This document shows positions 50,622-63,479 of a stretch of DNA of 64,000 nt, piece by piece. The notes beneath the pieces were generated by a model. It was not told the DNA's origin, made no database searches, and saw nothing but the letters and a program-made list of their open reading frames with translations. Made by a program: the position numbers and the translations under genes. The stretch spans positions 13,452,491 through 13,516,490 of the forward strand of contig NC_051092.1 in the NCBI RefSeq assembly GCF_901709675.1. The letters are read 5' to 3'. Numbering within the stretch: position 1 is the first letter of the stretch; each line of letters starts with the position of its first letter. Origin of the DNA: Syngnathus acus (lineage: Eukaryota; Chordata; Actinopteri; Syngnathiformes; Syngnathidae).

Positions 50622-50652
50622 GGCCCCCCGGGCTGTAGTTTGGTCACCTCTG
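50622..50652. mobile_element. hAT-like MITE end fragment
   Basis: GGCCCCCCGGGCTGTAGTTT followed by GGTCACC resembles the termini of hAT-type non-autonomous elements common in vertebrates. Only one end is seen. Tentative. Confidence 0.35.
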
Positions 50653-51352
50653 TGTTAAGCATTTTGGACTGTCCTTGTCTGCAGTGCGCAAGCCTCTCGA
50701 ATTTAATATTGGCACGAGTCATTTCATGTTCGAACGACATGAGGCAGCTTGCGTGTGTTCACTTTTTTGGAGATGGCCCGAAGAGACATCTTAGACTGTT
50801 GCATGAAACTAGAGCTGCACTGGTGGTGAACAGATGCAACTCACTTGAATTTGAAGTCATAGCAGGAATGGTGGGAATTCATACCACCAGTTGGTGCGCC
50901 TTGTAGTCAGTGGCGGGTGGTTCAATTTTCCTCTGCTTGTATTGCATTTATCCCATGCACTATTCTGGTGATTGTTGTTCATACCGCTGCTGTTGTCTTT
51001 TCCATGTGTGCTCTCTGTCTGTGGTGACAACGGGCTGTAGTTTATTTAAAGCTTCCCTCAAGTCAGCATTGGTTATACTTGACGCGTGTGTATATTTGAA
51101 TGTTGATGTTCTCATGATGGGCAAGTGTGGTGGCCTGGTCGTATAAATGTAAAATCGGCCGCCGCACGAAATATTGTGAAATTAAATATATCAATTTTCA
51201 ACAACTAATTAAATTCTCAACTTTGATTTTTCTGGAATTTCCACAGGATGTGTTGTTTTGATTTGCCCATGTGTTGTTATTGTTTGTTTGTGTAACTCTA
51301 CAATTAAAAGAGATGAATGGGTGAGTCACTTTGCCACGGCAAGATTAGGCTA

Positions 51353-52141
51353 CCGTGTTTTTCCATGCATAATGCGCCCCCGTGCATAATACGCACCCTA
51401 AAAATGGCATGTCGATGCTCGAAAAAAGCCTGTACCCATGTATAATACGCACCCAAATTTTGACTCTTACTTAAGTCCGTAAACGTAAAATTATTTCAGA
51501 AAAAAGATCATCTTCGGGAACAACCGGATGTTATTCTGCCGGTCAGTATCACTGCGCATGCGCTAGCAAACTCGATAGCGAAGAAATGTTTCGGATTTGT
51601 GTAGGGTACATTGTGACAGCAAACGAGCAGGTGATCGAGCAAGCGTCTGATACGAGAGCATTGTGTTCGTATGAAGCGTGTTTGAAGTGAACAGCAGAGA
51701 AGAAAGGAACAAGGCAAAGTGTTGTGAAATAAAATATTACCTGTAATACGCATTTAGGTAGAGAACTGAACTCTCACTCTTTATATAGCTGACGTGTCTT
51801 GCGCATCCGTTCTGCGCATCTGTAATGGCGGCCTCCGTATGATATCCGGTTTGCGATGGAGATTAAAAAACAAACAATATTTGACAATAACACACCATCA
51901 AGGATTGCACCATCGCATCAAACGATGTGTCGTCAATTATGAATTTTACTGACTAAGTGTGTTGGGCAGGATGGCTGAATGCGATGCGCGATTGACAACA
52001 AACAAGAAGAAAGGTGTGATTTCAAGTTTTATTTCGAGGGAGATTTTCTTCAAAAATTGTTGTACCCATGCATAATGCGCACTCCAGATTTTAGGACAAT
52101 AAATTAGTTAAATTTTGCGCATTATGCATGGAAAAACACGG
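51353..52141. mobile_element. Non-autonomous DNA transposon, 789 bp, TA-flanked
   Basis: Perfect 25-bp terminal inverted repeats: CCGTGTTTTTCCATGCATAA plus TGCGC at the left (51353-51377) and its complement at 52117-52141, each flanked by TA. Subterminal copies of the ATGCATAATGCGC / ATGTATAATACGC motif recur inside at both ends (about 51380-51450 and 52065-52082). No transposase ORF, so a MITE mobilised in trans. It shares the CCGT terminus and TA duplication with the 6358-6815 element but differs inside. Confidence 0.85.
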
Positions 52142-53080
52142 TAATTGACTTTATCGCAGTCTCTGTGTTCAATGCATTGGAATTTTTACAAATGATTTCC
52201 CCACATGAACTAGTGGAAGTTGAAATATTGCTATTGTACAGTAAAACCTTGAAACAATTCTTTAATATTCTACCTGTAGTCGCCTTTGCCTATCTCTCAC
52301 CTGGCATGGCACCAAAAAAACATTTTCTTGACTGGCATTTGTGAGTTAATTAACAACCAGTGGTCTCTGCAACACCACACCCGGAATATGTGTTCTTGGG
52401 ACACATGCACTCGAGTTGTATGCGTAGTTTCAAATTGGTTTCACATGAGTCGGAGGCACACTGCATCAGCAGATTCTCTGATCAAATTAAACAGAGATGA
52501 GAGGAGTGGGGGGGGGGCATCGGTTTTACTGATGTATAATTCAATAAACAGGACCAAACATACAGACAGTGCCGCCTTTATCTCACGACTCTGCATTTAA
52601 CTCTGCTTTGTTAGCTCACCATCAATAAAAATATATAAAAAAATTACATATATGGATATTGAGATATGGATAATAGATTAACATTATTAAAAATGTAACT
52701 TGATTCAGATTCCTTTATCTTGAACATTGATGTAATAGTATAAAAATGTTTGTCCATTCTACTGTATTGGGATAAATCATAAATGATAACAGTAATGGAA
52801 TGTCACATGACTGTGAGGGATATTTGAAACCAAAGAAATGGTAAGAATCTAATATTTTCCCAAAGAGACTCATTTTATTAAACGGACCACTAACAATAGA
52901 TCAAAAGTTTGACATTCAGTGGCTGAAATATATTTGATCACTCTGCTGTGTTAACATATTCATGGAGGCGTCCCGCACTAATAATGTCAAAACTGAAACA
53001 GCACTCATGATTGTTTTAACGCAGGACATATGGACGACTTCAGAGGATGAGCAATTTGCAGACACATGCTACAAATATAT

Positions 53081-53109
53081 ACCCCCCCCCCCACACACAC
53101 ACACACACA
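53081..53109 (+). repeat. C tract followed by CA repeat
   Basis: A run of C (53082-53092) followed by about nine CA units. Confidence 0.85.
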
Positions 53110-56100
53110 AATGCAACCCACAAGTCGAAACATCTCGGATGGTGTTAAATGTAATATCGAGCACTACCTGATCACAGCAAAACGAACACAGGATAATTAC
53201 AAAAACATCTCGTGCCAAACATTCTTAAAAGATCACACTGATGTCCTGCAATTTTGACATTAGCTTTACTATGATGGCTCAGAATCCAGATGTGCTTGTT
53301 TCCAGATTGTCATGAAAAGCAGCTATGCGAGTGCAATTTTATAACTTTCATTTTCATTCTCCAATTTTCTTCACTTTTGAACATGAACTTCAGACGTGGT
53401 TTTCGACATAATAGACTTGTGCGTGCCTCCTTTCCAATAATTTTGTACAAAGACTCGCATTTAAGGACAAGCTAATGCAAGTGGTCCTGGAAAATATTTC
53501 GTTTTTAAGGTCTTTGATTAATGTGGGACTGATTTATAATGCCCAGCTTATCTTTTGGGCCTTTCTACCCACATTGGAACCTAGCTTTCTTTTCTTTTCA
53601 CAGAGGACTGGATATGGGCATCTACTAAATTTGAATAATTCAAAAAGATATAAAATATACTACATATATGATATAAAAAGAGGCTTTAAAATTGAGGTAC
53701 AGGTGTGAAATTCCCACCAGGTTGTCGCAGGGCTTTCCTTACAACCATCAAAGATGCTAGCCAACAGCTAGCTTGCTGGCTAAGAGGCTTTTGGGGCTCT
53801 TAGCACTTAGTGTCACTTGGAACTTTTAACAATGACACCAAACTGAAGATGCATTTTCAGGTCGTCGGCATCGCTAGCACAATGCAATGCTAGAAATAGA
53901 CCTAGTTGTGATGACGAAGTAACTGATAATTGCTCCGAATAACCAGTGGTGCAAACAAAGGTGCACAAGACCGTAAAACAAAACGTCACCGCGTGAACAT
54001 CAGCATTCATCTCAAAGCCTTTCAAGGTAAAGGCCAAAAATACTGCACTCTATTGTTTTGCCCAGGTTTCCTTTATCTGCCTGTTTGATACAGTTTTAGC
54101 AATTGTTTGGATTGTAACAGAGCACCATATGTGTGTTGACCCAACCTGATCTTCCCACCAGAGTGTCTGGGCCAGGCCAGGCGATGTGCACAGAGATGCG
54201 GGAACAAAGCAAAACAAACGCGTCCCAGGGAACATGTCTGTCGAGCCGGGGTTCAGCTTAGCCACACGGGGCTCAAGGAGGACTCCTATCTAGATGGGGA
54301 AAGAGCCACATTCCCTTGAAATGAGCTTCTCTGGGATGAAAGCTTTGTGTGAGCCCCCCAGATGACCCACGACCCCGTCTGTATTTGTGCAGGCGTAAGG
54401 GGGGGGGGCATGATCCTGGACTCTGTGCCTCCCTGCCAGGAACCCGAGGAGTCGGGTTGGGTGGCTAGGCAAGCCTACCATTCTGCCCTCTGGTGTTTTG
54501 CTTTTGGTGTAAAGAGAGACCCTCTGATGAGCCGGCACTGTCACAGCAGAGACTTTCATCCCAGGAGATTCAGAGGTGGCTCATTTGAGGAAGGGGGGGG
54601 TCTGAATGCTGAGCGATCCCATGACAGTTTGTCTTCTAGTTTTTCTTTCCGCCATCAAAAACACAGTTTGAGATTTCAATACTGGCAGTAAATCATGGGG
54701 ATATTGGGCAGAAGGCCAGAATTTTTGCCTCAGCTCGCACGTCTCGGTGAACTGCAGGCTCCGGATAATCATATCCCCGTAAGGGGGTGAGGAGAGAAGC
54801 TGTCATCAGAAACCTGTTTGCTGCTTTTATCTCAGGCCTGTTGACATCGTGACATCCAACAGACTCTTTGGGACTTGGTTGCAAAATCACAAGCGACCAA
54901 GGATGGTTGCACATTTTTCGATTTGAGCGCTAACCTCTGCCCCTACCCCTTAGGCTTCGCAGGATGTCAGCATCAGTCCCAAACACAGCCGATTACAAAC
55001 AAACACAGATGCCCCCGAATTCCACTTTCACTTGAAACAGTTGGCTGACCCCGCTTTCCCCTCTGTTCAGGTTACCCCTACCTTACTCATCCCCTCGGGT
55101 CAGCATTAATCCAATAGTCTCACTTTAAAGAAGGGTTAACAGGAAGAGTGTGGGGGTGAATGCTGACCGACCCAAACCCCCAAAAAACATCATGATCATC
55201 ATCGCTCTGAAAATTTGTGTAAGGCACTAACATGATGAGCAGTGAAGTGAGTTGTGGTTCTGGAACTTTCTACACCGACCACCATCTAAAATATATGTAT
55301 CCCTCCAGGACATCCATCAAAACCGTAGCATAGTAGGCTTAGGTGTTTATCAAAAACAAGATTGTTTTTGTCCTAAAATAATAGGAGATATAAAATATTG
55401 AAAAAAATAAAAATCTCATGTATAAGTTAGATAAAATTCCCTAAATAATTGAAATTTCTATTTACTGTCTTTTAGTTTTGACCATCATCACTTTGGACTT
55501 TTGTACGTTGAGTTGTTTTGATTGTTGTTTATTGCATTGTTAGTTTGCATATTGTACAGTAATTAAATCTACCAATACCCAAAACTGATTTATGTGAAAC
55601 TTTGTGGAGATATGCCATGTTTGAAGTAGAAAAACAAATTTGGTGCGAATCCGATTAAAGTCTCGCACAATGAATATTTTTCGGAATCACTTTGGACCAG
55701 ATGAAAATTGATGCGGTCGCGTTTGGTCACTGATCCAAGGTGTGCTTCAGCCGATAACATCTGCCATTGTATTTGTTGTATAAACCCTTACATGACGCCT
55801 GACCCTTTTTGTTCAATTAAGCTATTTCCCTAGCGTTAGCTAAACATAGCACAGCTGCATTCAGACGAATCACATGGCTCTGGAGCATCCCGAGCTTCCA
55901 GGTAGTCACTGACCACAGAGACAACGTTTCCTTGGAGAGACAAACAGTACCGTACTCTTCCTCTTAATTGTTAGGAATGTCCTCATTGAGACAAGAAAGA
56001 AGTCTTTTCACATGAGTCGCTAATCAGAGCCATGCGGCCCGCACTTAAATTTGGGTGGACACTTGTTGAACAACTGCCTTGTCCTCCTTCAAATGGCCAC

Positions 56101-57319
56101 AGAGTCCCATTCGTTCCTGCCAGACCACCACTGGGGCAAGTTGGTTCTCTGCTTCGTCAGTGTCTCCATGACACTTGTTTTCCATTGTTTCCACTGCTTA
56201 ATTTGATCTAGTCTCGAAATTCAAAAGTTACCAATGTCCGCAAATAAGTTAGTTTTGGGGCTTTTGAAGACTGTCGCTGTTTTTAGCTATGTGGCTAAAG
56301 TAATTGTGGCTGACTTGTGTGACGTCCTTCGTACATTTTTTTTTTAAATATCCATTTGGCTCATGCTAATCTTCGTCCCTTTGAGATGTGAAGTCGCTTG
56401 CCCTGGTCCAGTCATTACTTCAAGGAGTCTGAAGCAATTATAGTAGTATAAGATTTAACAATACACAACTGCTCTCACTATTGTGCCGCACGCAGGGCAT
56501 TACTGTAAATCGATGGCTCTTTTTGGCACAAGCCAAAAGGATGCAGTCTAACAATATGACGCTTGGCAAGTAGGCCGCTCAAACATTGAAGACACATGTT
56601 GGATTATAATAGCCCAAGATGGGGAGCTCCTCCTCAGTAGTGGCAACAATTCCCTGACGTTTTTTGTAGCATTGATTTTGAATTAAGTTTTTATTCAAGT
56701 TTTTGACGTGCTAATTCCACTGAGTTCTCGTGTCCCTTTGGTTTGTAATGAGACGTATTTTCGGACTTGCACTGGGGTTTGATTTACTTAGCAGATAATT
56801 TAACCGACTTGAAATAGCTCATGGAACTATTTGATGCGTCATCGTGAAGCTTTGGCGTCTTTCAGTTTCTTGAATTATTTCATCCAAAATAAAATTGGTG
56901 TGAGCAGTTTGACTGCTTAATGATATTATGAGCCAAATGGTCCACGTGGTACGTTGCTTGTAATGTGTCAAACTTGATGTGACTTGTCACAGATAATTAT
57001 GGAGCTGAAGCTTTCTTCAGCGTCTTCAACTCACGGTTTCAAAGTCACTTTGGATTGTTAGTTTTCTAAATGCAATTGTAAATATGAATATGCTCATGCT
57101 ACATGAATTATAATAAAAACAAATATTGCTTACATACTTGTGCGTTAAGATTAAAGTAATGATTTACAGCCCTCATCTTGAGGTTCTGGAGCAAAAATCT
57201 GAAAAATACATGTAAAATAAATATGTTAATTGGCTATTATTTTGCAAATATATGATTGTGTTTTTGGTCGTTTTGTGCTTGCCGTTTTCTTTTTGGTTTT
57301 TTTTCGCTGGGAGACAGTC

Positions 57320-57369
57320 AGAGACAGTCAAAATGGCTCTTTGGCGTATGAAAGGTTGCCGACCCCTGA
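57320..57369. mobile_element. hAT-like element end fragment
   Basis: The stretch ending AAAGGTTGCCGACCCCTG is, on the reverse strand, CAGGGGTCGGCAACC..., the well-known terminus of hAT-superfamily elements. The other end is not identified, so this is a fragment or highly diverged copy. Confidence 0.5.
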
Positions 57370-60263
57370 GCTAAGAGAAAAGTCATATGTGCATTAGCTA
57401 ATAATTTCCCCTTCCCAAAGTTTCCAAGGGTTGGGTTCTGTCTGCGTTTATGTGTACTTGATGCCATTCCAAATAGCGTAGTGACTCACATGGCAAACAC
57501 AAGACACAAATAATAAACCTCTATAATGCACGTCCTTCCATAAGATGGTGGGCCTGGACAATTAGGATGGAGCGGTCCCGTCGGGGTGCTGGCCCGAGGC
57601 CTATCGGAGCGCGTGATTGTTGCTTAAAGGTAGCAGCAATGACGGAAGGTCACGGACAAAGGATCCACTCAACAGTCGACTTTTGCTTTACGCCTCAAAC
57701 TCACGCGCATTGGCCCTCGATTGCTTATTGAATTATGTCTAATCACTCAATTAAAGTCACATGGAGGAACATCATCCGTTGTTCTAACCCCGCTACTGGA
57801 CGCCAGATAACGGCTGCAGTGTTGTAGCTCGTGGGAAGCATCAAAACAAGATGTCCAAAATGTCGACTCGGTTTTGTTTCATGACAGTTTCATGACAGTT
57901 GGAAAATATTTCTTATAATGTCTTAGATTAAGGAGAACCCTTCCTTCTGGATTTGGACATTCCATTCCAGTCGTATGAATGATTTTTTTGTCATAAACTA
58001 AAAACATAGTGAGAGAAGGAGGAACAGAAAAACAATCCTGTAAAAGTCACAACATACTACAATTGTTTTCTTATATTGTATTTTTATCAAGTTCAAGATG
58101 CAAAAGACAGGAGAAAAATAAGTCCAGGGCATTGGTCACAAGTGCCTTCACAGTATGATAGATGTACAAAATAAAAATAAATAATACAAATAAAAACAAT
58201 GTCACCCAAGTAATTGTTGCTTTTAATAATATATAATAAAATAATAATAATAATTTGTGCAATATGTCTTGCTTTAGCCCTCACACAAAATATCTAAATA
58301 GAATATTTAACATGTGTTGGCCAATGTGTGACAATAATCATAAGAACCGCCACACTGTCAGCAGGTCCTGTCTGTCTTCCTATTATGAGGGTCAACCTCC
58401 TTAATCATGTGTGTAGACAAATGACTTGAGAGCAGAACATTAACATTTCTCGGCCTAGCTCCACATGTGTCTAAGGCTCTTTGCGGGGTCACTTCCAAGG
58501 TTCCCTTAATCTATACAAGTTCCATGTGGAGATCTGCGGTGGCTGCAGCCAGTCGGCTGTTGAGGGCCAACCGTGAGTGAGTAGGAAATAGGCTCTGGCA
58601 TGTTGACTCAGGAGTAAATCCCCCTGGACTTTGGAAAAAAAAGCTGCTATTAGATTTGAATCACCTCCACAATATTGGACACGTTCTGTGAGGGATGATT
58701 GATGAACATCAAGCACACGTTAACTCCTACAGAAGCTCCAAACAACACTTGGTGGATAAGCATAATCAGAAACCTGCAAATTACAATTATCTGCAGTATC
58801 TCATGATGACTGGAAAAAAAAGAGAAAAAAGTCTGTGCTGCCACTGAGCAAAAAAACAGGGCAACAATTAATTGCTTCAAGGAAATCTGCATGTTGGTTA
58901 GTAGCTAAAATTCGATTCAAAACAGGACTTTTCCACTCTGGGATGATCACAGAGAAGTGTGGAGAGAAACAGACAATCAAAGACAGGAACTGAGCTTTTA
59001 TGTAAAGACACTGTGATTGTGTTGCAGATTGCTTCCAGGTGAGGCAACCCGGAAGGAGGGAAAAGACAGATTCATAACAAGAAAAGCCATCGCTGAGATT
59101 TTGGCTTTTTGAGGAAGATTCCTCTAAGCAGGTAAAAAGACTCAAGATGGCTTAAATTTTCTAGATGTGGGTGGTTAACATCGTAGGTTCCTTCAATTGT
59201 TGGTGAAAGAGGACAGAATAGTTCTAATGCCTGGTCAGTTTGCTTCAACAAACGTACGTGTTGAAGTTATCCATGATCCAAGTGTGGTCCAGCATCATGC
59301 CACTTTGCATGTGCGGATTCTCTGGACTGATTAGAAGCAGACTTCAACATGGGAAGTCTAATTGGAGTCGGAAATTGCACTGTGGCTGGCGCTGTGTAGC
59401 CTACCAAGGTTTGCTGCATGGTCACTTACCTGCACATCTGCATTGATTTCACCCAAAAAAAAGTAGCCACCACCTCAGTGGCAGTTTCCATTTGCTGATT
59501 CCTCAATAAGATCCACTTCCTGGTAATGACCTTGCTTCTCCCTGATGTTTCATGACGAGGAAATGAAAATAACGTTTACATCTGTAGTACAAGCAGGACC
59601 TATTATTTATTATTCTTGTTTTTAAGCTTATTTAAACCGAGTACGTCTTAACTTACAAGGTTCCTATGATGTGGTGTTGAAGACATGAGACATGTATGAC
59701 ATCACCTTTTCCCATAAGAACAATGTGTTCAGAAAAAGTACACCATCCACAATGGTGCTAGAATTTATAGAAGAAAAAAAGTTGGCTGAAAATAAAGTCA
59801 AAAGTCAATCACAAAATTATTTTTCCCATATAGTATTTATGACTAATTGCTAATAAATCTCTTTTTTTCCTTTTTTTTTGTAAATGAAGACAAAACTCCA
59901 CTTGTGACCCTGAAGACCCTCAATCGCTCATGTGATTTATTTCACTTTATTTACTTAGTGATTCATCTTCATCAAATGGAATCTAATTAATTCATATGAA
60001 GCAACAATGATGCAAGTTGGTTAGTACTAGTGTACCCGCAACCCAACCTATAGAGAACAATAGGTAAGAGAGATGAAAATGTTGGGTAGAAGAAAAACTT
60101 CATGTCGGACTTCTCAGGGTGCCCCGGGAGACTTCTAGCACATAAATCTTCGGCACATATTTAATCCAGTCAGAAGACAAGCCCGCTGAGAGTTAAAGGA
60201 TGTACACTTATTACTCACCTATCCACTTCTGGATGTGCTGCTGAGGCCCTGACCCCACAAGAA

Positions 60264-60322
60264 CCCCCCCCCCCAACCACACGACGCCCAACCTGAACTC
60301 CCACAGCTGCCCCCCCCCCCCC
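60264..60322 (+). repeat. Two homopolymeric C tracts
   Basis: 11 C at 60264-60274 and 13 C at 60310-60322. Sequencing length may be imprecise. Confidence 0.85.
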
Positions 60323-62167
60323 TCCCATCCAGACAACAGGCGCTACGTGCTATCGGAAAATCAGAGCAGGAATGTGACTCTTGACAGACACATCTCTCAG
60401 GACCTCGCTCTGAATATGTTCCCAATTAGCTTCATCTGATAAAGTGTGAGTGCAAGTGAAACCCAAGGCGGGCGTGATCAATAGCTCTGGACTCATTTTG
60501 TCATACGGGTTTGACATTGGCAAGGCCGCTGTGTGATGAATTGTCGCCTTGCCGTAGATAATTGTCTGACCACATCTTCCTTTGTAGGTGTCGTTGAACT
60601 CTGCTGTCATGTCCGCAGCGGGGCCGGTGTGGCTCATCGCCTTCACTTCCCTTTGAATCAATCCTTTCTCAAGATGACAGCCATTATCTGCTCTAAATGT
60701 TTCCAACCCGAGTGCCGTGGAATATTGAGAATATCACATACTTGGCTGCAAATTATTAATTTACAGTCATCTCGTTTGTTGGGGACCGCCCATTCCATGA
60801 GAGGAAATCTACAACCTACCAACCACATATTTGTGTTATTTATAGACTATAAAGAGGGAACCAATTTATCATACTAATTATGGAGAGAGGTCACCACATC
60901 AGAGCCGATTGCCCATTAAATGGAATTCCGATATTTCTGGACTATAAACCGCACCAGCTGGAATTTGGGGAAAATCCAGTTTTGATCATATGTAAACCGT
61001 ACCGGACTATAAGACGGAGGGTTCAAAGCTTTTTTTGCAGTCCAAAAACATTCTCATGTTCTTTAGTAGTGTATCTGTGACTGAATGCATGTTACTTGCC
61101 AGGCCTTTTGATGTATATCAGAGTCAGCCAATGAGATTGTAGCATTTGCCTGCAGTTGTTCTTTACAATAGGTGCTTTGCACTTGAGCGTCTTTTGTTCT
61201 GGGTGAAATATGATCTTGAACTCTGGACTCTTTCTTTTATGTAACAATTCATGTGGAAAATAATCCTGCAATATAACGTGAAATATTATAATACAATGTG
61301 CCAAGGAATAGCTCTATTGCAAATAATTTACATCAACTATCTATGTTAACGATGTATTATGACATGCATTAAGTAAAAGGTCTATGTTTCATGATATTTG
61401 CTGAAAGCATGCAAGGACAGAAAACTATTGTATGTATGACACATTTTTTAAAATATGACAAATATGACATATTTTCACAATTTCAGTTTAACAAGCTAAT
61501 ACGGTGCCCAGGGACAGAAAGACTACTTTGATTATTCACCATTCACCAAGTCACATTAATTCCAATTAAACACTAATTTGGCAGGGTTATTAACGACACT
61601 CTGTTGTTACTCTTGTTAGAACGAAAATTAAACGTTTTTACTTTTTTATTTTTTACTGTTGGTGTTATATTTTCGATGAAGTATCTGGCTGCTCAAAGGT
61701 TGGGAAAATTGCACTAATGTTGTGCCCAGAGCAAAAGCGCCATCTGCTGTCTTTGCAGTGAATCAATATATTGTCATTACTTCAAATGAAATTGTGAAAT
61801 TGCTTTAATCTGCCATAGTGTTCTAATTTCCTTGTAAATACTTCAGAGCAAGAATCTTGGAATCTGGGAGGCTGTAAAAGATTGCAGCAATGTAGGGAGG
61901 AGAAGACATTTCTCACTCGCATTTGAAGGAGCCGTCAATCTGGATCATGCCAATCCGCCCTCAAATATACCTCATAAATTGGAACACAGTGCCTTATCCA
62001 AGTTTGATGGACATGATTTGAAAGTCTTTTACTGACCTCTTGTGGCCAAACATGGTAAATGTCAATCATATGGTAGAATACTGTCAATGAAGATTGTCCC
62101 CGACTGCTCTTGTATTGTGAATCCCATTAGAGGAAACAGCGGTGGCAAAATTTTCTCAAAAAATTAA

Positions 62168-62633
62168 TTTATTGAATAAATGAATAAAAACTTTCTAAAC
62201 ACTGTAAATGTATCTTTAGAGAGTTATAATTCTCATCAGATCATCTAGTATAATACTTGTATCAATGCAGATTATTAGGAAATTTAAAAAAATCTACAGT
62301 TCAAAATCTATGTAATTTTGTGCAAACATAGTAAAGACAAATAAAATGGTTTTTACAATGATTATTAGAAGATTGCTGTAATATTGCTTTGTCTAAAGTC
62401 CGGCAAGATTAACAAATACTTGTTATTGTATGTTAACTGTTTTTTTTTTTTTTTTTTGCATTTGTAAGGCCTGAGATATAAAGCTGCCAGTCATAGTGCA
62501 GATATTATGAGCTTCCTTCTCTTTTGTGTAAAACATTTTTCGCATGAAGCAATGAGGCAGTTCAAAGCCTGCATGATGCTGGGAAAAGTCTGTTTCGTTC
62601 CGTTTTTTTCTGCAAAACCAGCACTAGGTTGCT
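62168..62633 (-). other. Probable lmo2 3'UTR with poly(A) signal
   Basis: From the lmo2 stop down to a minus-strand AATAAA at 62168-62173, about 460 nt. It includes a T-rich tract on the plus strand at about 62440-62458. The cleavage site and any alternative signals further down are not determined. Confidence 0.4.
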
Positions 62634-63479
62634 CTATACCATACTGTTATTGAGTTTAGTCCACTCAAAGATGTCCTGCTCGCAGACAATATCTGAATTA
62701 ATGAGCAGATAGCGGTCGCCGACGCAGAAGTGCTTCTGGCACGCGGCGCACTTGAAGCATTCCAGGTGATAGACCTTGTCCCGCACACGCATGGTCATCT
62801 CGAACGCTCGGATCCTCTTCTCGCAGGAAGCACAGAGGCCGTCCTGACCAAAAAGCCTTAGAGAAGGAAGACGTAAAAAGAGTCAATTATAATACCATTG
62901 AGGTATTATCTTTGTTCTGATTATGATCCCGTTCCAAATCCGCGAGAAGAAAATATTTTTCTTTGACCTACTCGGGGAGTATAGCGCAGTATAATACCCA
63001 GAGTAAGCGCAGTAAGCATGTCTGCCATCTAGCGGTGATTGGTTGTATTACAAGTTAAAAGCACAGTTGAATATTTGCAGGGGGGGGCTTCCCCAATATT
63101 TATACATAGTTTTTTTCAGGGTTTCTGAGTCATGTTAACTGTGCTGCAATTCTTGAGGTATTTTGACAAGCACATCAATTATGCTATTTAGGCTAACTGA
63201 AACATTTTAAATTGAGGGGATTTTATTTTTAATTTTTAAATGTCTTCTTTAAAGCAGGCTAACCTTAGGTAGTCTCTGCGACATAGTTTCCTTCCCAGCT
63301 TGTAGTAGAGGCGGCGGCCGACCTCTCCGAGGCGACAGCCACACAGGTCGCAACTGAGGCAGTCCTCGTGCCAGTATTGCTCGATGGCCTTCAGGAAAAA
63401 GCGATCGCCGATGCTTTGTTGGCAGCCACCACACGTCAGCAGAGAAGGAGGCATCTGCAGGACCTCGTCCACCGGCTCC
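62634..63479 (-). CDS. lmo2: LIM domain only 2, last two coding exons (5' partial)
   Basis: Nuclear adaptor of two LIM zinc fingers that bridges TAL1/SCL, GATA and LDB1 in blood and endothelial development; it does not itself bind DNA. Exons in gene order: 63479-63264 and 62856-62634, GT-AG, phase 2 junction (AG|G). The visible protein, about 145 aa, starts [20 protein letters not shown]. The first LIM domain has CGGC, H-DC, CDLC and CRRDY zinc ligands; the second has CASC, H-EC, CAAC and CEQD. It ends [12 protein letters not shown]. Human LMO2 is 158 aa; the missing N-terminal piece (about a dozen residues) is expected in an exon beyond the right edge. I searched 63480-64000 by eye and did not find it. 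The match to LMO2 over LMO1/3/4 is clear from [20 protein letters not shown]. Confidence 0.93.

Larger units (their letters stand above)
48251..62160. other. Gene-free interval between alx4 and lmo2
   Basis: About 14 kb with no coding exon that I can support on either strand. It contains AT and GT microsatellites (49418-49627), a TA-flanked inverted-repeat element (51353-52141), hAT-like fragments (50622-50652 and 57320-57369), C-rich tracts (60264-60322) and a repeat fragment with CTGGACTATAAACCGCACC (about 60937-60955) and CCGGACTATAAGACGG (about 61002-61017). High-complexity stretches at about 54900-55200 and 57560-57790 are candidates for conserved regulatory sequence serving alx4 or lmo2. 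Confidence 0.55.

Noticed and set aside
60925-61020. CTGGACTATAAACCGCACC / CCGGACTATAAGACGG repeat pair as a complete MITE
   Set aside because: The two motifs are in direct orientation and no opposing end is seen, so only a repeat fragment can be claimed.
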